From Tritonibacter scottomollicae (GTDB lineage: Bacteria > Pseudomonadota > Alphaproteobacteria > Rhodobacterales > Rhodobacteraceae): a DNA stretch of 64,000 nucleotides. The notes under the pieces are model-generated. The model searched no databases. It saw nothing but the letters and a program-made list of their open reading frames with translations, and was not told where the DNA came from. Below, in pieces: positions 60,732 through 64,000 of the stretch. The stretch spans positions 1 through 64,000 of the forward strand of contig NZ_PVUF01000015.1 of the NCBI RefSeq assembly GCF_003003215.1, in the 5' to 3' direction. Within the stretch, counting starts at the first letter, position 1. The number at the start of each line of letters is the position of its first letter. A program made the position numbers and the translations under genes.

Positions 60732-62945
60732 TTAGCCGATGATGCCGTTCAGCGTTGCCGACGGGCGCATCACTTGGGCCTTCTTCTCGACCGATGGGTG
60801 GTAGTAGCCACCGATATCGCCCGGCTTGCCCTGTGCGGCGGCCAGTTCCGACAAGATCGCGCCCTCGCTGGCTGCCAGCGCACCGGCAATCGGTTTGAAG
60901 TGCTCTGCCAGTTCGGCGTCGTCACCCTGTGCCGCCAGTGCTTCGGCCCAGTAACGGGCGAACCAGTAGTGGCTGTCGCGGTTGTCAGGCTGGCCGACCT
61001 TGCGATCCGGAGATTTGTTATTGTCCAGAATGCCTTGGGTCGCGACCTCTGCCGCAGCGCCCAGCACGCCCGCCTTGGCGTTGCCCTTCAGGTCGGCGAG
61101 GAACTTCAGGCTTTCACCCAGCGCGCAGAACTCGCCCATGGAGTCCCAGCGCAGGTGGTTTTCCTCCACCAGCTGCTGCACGTGCTTGGGCGCGGAGCCG
61201 CCGGCGCCGGTCTCGAACAGGCCGCCACCGTTCATCAGCTTCACGATCGACAGCATCTTGGCCGAGGTGCCCAGCTCGAGGATCGGGAACAGGTCGGTCA
61301 GGTAGTCGCGCAGCACGTTGCCGGTGATGGCGATGCTGTCCTTGCCCGCGGTGATGGTGTCCAGCGACTGACGGGTCGCTTCGCGCGGCGCCAGGATCAG
61401 GAACTTGTCGGCCACACCTGCGGCCTCCAGTGCGGGCTGCACGTATTTGATCAGCTCAGCGTCATGGGCGCGGTTGGCATCAAGCCAGAAGATCGCTTCG
61501 GAGCCGGTCAGGCGCTGACGGTCCAGCGCCAGCTGGATCCAGTTCTCGATCGGAGCCTGCTTCACGGTGCAGGCACGCCAGATGTCTCCGGCCTCTACAT
61601 CATGTGAATGCAGCGTGTCGCCATTGGCCAGAACGATGCGGATGCTGCCGTCTGCAGGGGCCTCAAACGTCGTCGGGTGCGAGCCGTATTCCTCGGCTTT
61701 CTGCGCCATCAGGCCGACGTTGGCGACGGAGCCTGCGGTGGTCACGTCAAGCGCGCCATTGGCTTTGAAGAAGTTGATGGTCTCGTCATAGACAGTGGCA
61801 TAGCAGTTGTCGGGGATGACGCAGTTGGTGTCGCCCTTCTCGTTCTGGCTGTTCCAGCCCTTGCCGCCAGCACGGATCACGGCGGGCATGGAGGCGTCGA
61901 TGATCACATCGGACGGCACATGCAGGTTGGTGATGCCACGGTCAGAGTCGACCATATACATTTCTGGGCGCTCGGCGCGCAGGGCCTCGATGGCCGCGGT
62001 GATTTCGGCATTGCCCTTCACGCGTTCCAGCAGGTCACCGAGGCCAGCGTTTGCATTGACGCCCAGCGCCTTCAGCTCCTCGCCATATTTGTCGAACACC
62101 GGCTTCAGCCAGGCTTTGACCGCGTAGCCAAAGATGATCGGGTCGGAGACCTTCATCATGGTGGCCTTCATGTGCAGCGAGAACATGGTGCCGTCGGACT
62201 TGGTGTCCTCGATGGCGCCTTCAAGGAAGGTGGAGAGCGCCTTGACGGACATGAAGGTCGCATCCGTAACGGTGCCAGCCGCCAGCGGCCAGCCGTCTTT
62301 CAGCACGGTCACCGTGCCGTCTTTGGCGACGAACTCGATCTTTGCATCCCCGGCCTGATCGGCGGTGAGGGTGGCGGATTTCTCGTTTGCGTAGAAATCA
62401 TTGCCGGGCATCGACGACACTTTGGTTTTGCTGTCGGAGGTCCATTTGCCCATCGAATGCGGGTTGTTCTGGGCGTAGGTCTTCACCGGCTTGGCGGCGC
62501 GACGGTCGGAATTGCCTTCGCGCAGCACCGGGTTCACGGCAGAGCCCTTGATGCTATCGTAGCGTGCGCGGACTTCTTTTTCCGTATCGGTGGCGGGCTC
62601 GTAGGGGTAATTGGGCAACGCATAGCCCTGCGCCTGCAGTTCTTCGACTGCGGCGACCAGCTGGGGTTCAGAGGCCGAGATGTTCGGCAGTTTGATGACG
62701 TTGGCATCCGGCGTCTTCACCAACTCGCCCAGCGCGGCGAGATCATCGCTCTGGCGCTGGTCTTCGGTGAGGTGATCCGGGAAGGTCGCGAGAATGCGCG
62801 CGGCCAGCGAGATGTCCTTGGTGCCCACGGTTACACCGGCGGCATCCGCAAACTTGCGGATGATCGGCAGGAAGGACGCCGAGGCCAGCTCGGGCGCTTC
62901 GTCTACGATGGTATACAAAATGTCCGGCGTTGAGTTTTCTGCCAT
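60732..62945 (-). CDS. icd: Monomeric NADP-dependent isocitrate dehydrogenase
   Basis: A 737-residue enzyme of the monomeric IDH type, about 740 residues long, unlike the dimeric 400-residue type. [20 protein letters not shown] opens it. [18 protein letters not shown] binds isocitrate, and [20 protein letters not shown] and [17 protein letters not shown] give the Asp metal ligands. A late [19 protein letters not shown] closes it. It converts isocitrate to 2-oxoglutarate, CO2 and NADPH in the TCA cycle. The frame is open to 63059, but ATG 62945 matches the family start. It is followed by a strong terminator and is probably monocistronic. Confidence 0.97.
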   Translation of the reverse strand: MAENSTPDILYTIVDEAPELASASFLPIIRKFADAAGVTVGTKDISLAARILATFPDHLTEDQRQSDDLAALGELVKTPDANVIKLPNISASEPQLVAAVEELQAQGYALPNYPYEPATDTEKEVRARYDSIKGSAVNPVLREGNSDRRAAKPVKTYAQNNPHSMGKWTSDSKTKVSSMPGNDFYANEKSATLTADQAGDAKIEFVAKDGTVTVLKDGWPLAAGTVTDATFMSVKALSTFLEGAIEDTKSDGTMFSLHMKATMMKVSDPIIFGYAVKAWLKPVFDKYGEELKALGVNANAGLGDLLERVKGNAEITAAIEALRAERPEMYMVDSDRGITNLHVPSDVIIDASMPAVIRAGGKGWNSQNEKGDTNCVIPDNCYATVYDETINFFKANGALDVTTAGSVANVGLMAQKAEEYGSHPTTFEAPADGSIRIVLANGDTLHSHDVEAGDIWRACTVKQAPIENWIQLALDRQRLTGSEAIFWLDANRAHDAELIKYVQPALEAAGVADKFLILAPREATRQSLDTITAGKDSIAITGNVLRDYLTDLFPILELGTSAKMLSIVKLMNGGGLFETGAGGSAPKHVQQLVEENHLRWDSMGEFCALGESLKFLADLKGNAKAGVLGAAAEVATQGILDNNKSPDRKVGQPDNRDSHYWFARYWAEALAAQGDDAELAEHFKPIAGALAASEGAILSELAAAQGKPGDIGGYYHPSVEKKAQVMRPSATLNGIIG

Positions 62946-63409
62946 GTTCCACAACCTTTCTGCGAATACGGAAGTTGTTTTGTCGTCGTCTCTGCGGCAC
63001 TTGGGCCGCGTCACCTGGGGGCCGTCCGGGGCAGCGGACCAGCGGTCGGTCCCGGACATGCATCATGTTTACACGCCTCTCCTAGACCAGAGGACCGCGC
63101 AAGGCAATTGTCTCGATGCGCAAACGCGGGTTTGTTGCCGAGAGTTTTCTGGTTTTGACCCGGCATGCATAAATTTCCCCACCCGATCGGGTGGCTTTGG
63201 CGGTCGGGCTGTTTGTCTATGTATTCAATCTGCGGTATGATTAATCTTTGTTAAGGTGAGTTGGGTTACGTTGTGTCATCGATGCGGATCGGGCGTGTGG
63301 GGCGAAGGACGCGCTAGACCTCCTGGAAATCTCCAGTCGGATATTGACCGTAGTACTTGTCGATGGGCGGGAACGTGACAGTTCCAAGCTCGCCCTCTTG
63401 GAGAGAAAG
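62946..63409. other. Divergent promoter region between icd and the glycosyltransferase gene
   Basis: About 460 bases with no gene recognised. It must hold the icd promoter (minus strand) and that of the gene at 63410 (plus strand). The stretch 63210-63260 is AT-rich. No operator was picked out. Confidence 0.5.
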
Positions 63410-64000
63410 ATGACGCGGACGACGGCGGCAGGGCATCTGTTAATCTACGCGCCGGTCCCGGTTTATCGGGAGGGGACGTCGCTTTATATCGAGCGACAGG
63501 CCGTCAACGGTCTTCGTCTGTGGTCTGAGCACTTCGGCCGTGTCACCATCGTCATGCCAGAGAAAACCGCGCCGCGTCCCCAAGGGTGGATGCTGATGTC
63601 CGAGGCGCTGGAGCCCTTGCCAAAGGTGCGCGTCGTGACCGTGCCCTCCGCATACGGCGCGCAGCGATTTTTATATGCGTTGCCCCGCCAGCGGCGTCGT
63701 CTGCGCAAGCTGATCGCCGAGGCGGACTATCTCAGCTTTGCCATCGGAGGGCTGTTTGGCGACTGGGGCGCGGTCTGTGCTGTCGAAGCCCTGCGTCTGC
63801 GTCGCGCCTTTGCGATCTGGACGGACCGGGTAGAGTCGGACGTGCTGCGCCAGACACGCGAATGGGGTGGCTGGAAACAACAGTTGAAATCGCGCCTCTA
63901 TCGACGCCCGATGGCCTGGCTGGAGCGCGCGTTGATCTCGCGCGCGGACCTCGGCCTGTTTCACGGTCGCGAAACCTATGACGCCTATGCCGCCTTCAGT
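63410..64000 (+). CDS. Likely glycosyltransferase (GT-B type), N-terminal part, runs off the window
   Basis: An open frame of 197 codons with no stop before the window ends. It begins MTRTTAAGHLLIYAPVPVYR, with GGAGAGAAAG just before the ATG. The N-terminal domain looks like a Rossmann-like GT-B first half: an opening hydrophobic strand, then AVNGLRLWSEHFGRVTIVMP, IAEADYLSFAIGGLFGDWGA and ISRADLGLFHGRETYDAY. The last segment resembles the hinge region where such enzymes list a recognised glycan or name tag. It probably belongs to a polysaccharide cluster beyond the window. The catalytic C-terminal half is not visible. Confidence 0.65.
   Translation, partial: MTRTTAAGHLLIYAPVPVYREGTSLYIERQAVNGLRLWSEHFGRVTIVMPEKTAPRPQGWMLMSEALEPLPKVRVVTVPSAYGAQRFLYALPRQRRRLRKLIAEADYLSFAIGGLFGDWGAVCAVEALRLRRAFAIWTDRVESDVLRQTREWGGWKQQLKSRLYRRPMAWLERALISRADLGLFHGRETYDAYAAFS

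Noticed and set aside
61608-62933. A 441-codon plus-strand frame opposite icd
   Set aside because: Its codon pattern is the mirror of the well-conserved isocitrate dehydrogenase gene, and the peptide (rich in Gly, His, Arg, Val) has no family features.
62946-63059. N-terminal extension of icd
   Set aside because: Monomeric isocitrate dehydrogenases begin at the residues encoded from 62945; the extra codons are Arg/Asp-rich and not conserved in the family.
1-64000. CRISPR arrays, tRNA or rRNA genes, prophage or conjugation modules
   Set aside because: No regularly spaced repeats, no tRNA cloverleaf or rRNA sequence, and no phage structural or conjugation genes were recognised on reading both strands. 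A covariance-model search would be needed to exclude tRNAs fully.

Overview
The window looks like a chromosomal segment of a marine-type alphaproteobacterium in the Rhodobacterales (Roseobacter group). The support is the GC-rich coding style, a GTTC-N7-GTTC LexA box of the alphaproteobacterial type, a monomeric NADP isocitrate dehydrogenase, a non-pyrrolysine MttB-family methyltransferase and many tight ATGA gene overlaps. This placement is an inference from gene content; no rRNA or tRNA gene was seen.

Layout. 1-6850 is an accessory block: the right end of an IS3-family element, a type VI secretion cassette on the minus strand (VgrG, DUF4123 adaptor, PAAR tip, then two unrecognised cargo genes) and a decayed IS5-family element. 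6923-10830 pairs a periplasmic binding protein with a large chemoreceptor. 11436-23765 is a sugar-acid catabolic locus. It holds a RhaM-type mutarotase, lactonase, mannitol-dehydrogenase-family reductase, aldo/keto reductase, an FCD regulator with two winged helices, a three-gene sugar ABC transporter, zinc alcohol dehydrogenase, UxaA-family dehydratase, SDR, FAH-family hydrolase and PfkB kinase. Two copies of one 17-bp motif sit in its two divergent promoter regions. 23790-27290 holds an IS6-family relic and a small tautomerase/NTF2-like/LysR/flavodoxin group with palindromic candidate operators.

27492-33211 is the most striking part. Five tightly packed minus-strand genes (radical SAM protein, UdgX, FMN split-barrel protein, metallo-beta-lactamase exonuclease, ATP-dependent DNA ligase) are read from one promoter whose -10 region is covered by a LexA box. 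The first start codon lies where transcription should begin, so the message is probably leaderless. The radical SAM protein ends in a textbook beta-clamp-binding peptide. I read the operon as an SOS-induced repair or tolerance module for uracil-containing or otherwise modified DNA.

33224-44198 carries an MscS-type channel, an FAD/NAD(P)-binding protein, an IS3 relic, a Crp/Fnr regulator, a DUF892 protein, a 22-residue membrane peptide, a GAF histidine kinase and a LysR-controlled four-gene operon (glyoxalase-fold protein, SDR, MFS exporter, quinone-reductase-like enzyme). 44553-53306 has an MYG1-family protein and then a TPP riboswitch driving ten thiamin genes (thiD-thiO-thiS-thiG-thiE-thiF-thiY-tenA-thiZ-thiX). 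These join de novo thiazole synthesis to pyrimidine salvage and import. 53427-58548 has a glyoxalase, a GlxA-type AraC regulator, an MttB-family methyltransferase, a GcvA-type LysR regulator and an unusual class IV aminotransferase. The end has a Cache chemoreceptor, icd with a strong terminator, and the start of a likely glycosyltransferase that runs off the window.
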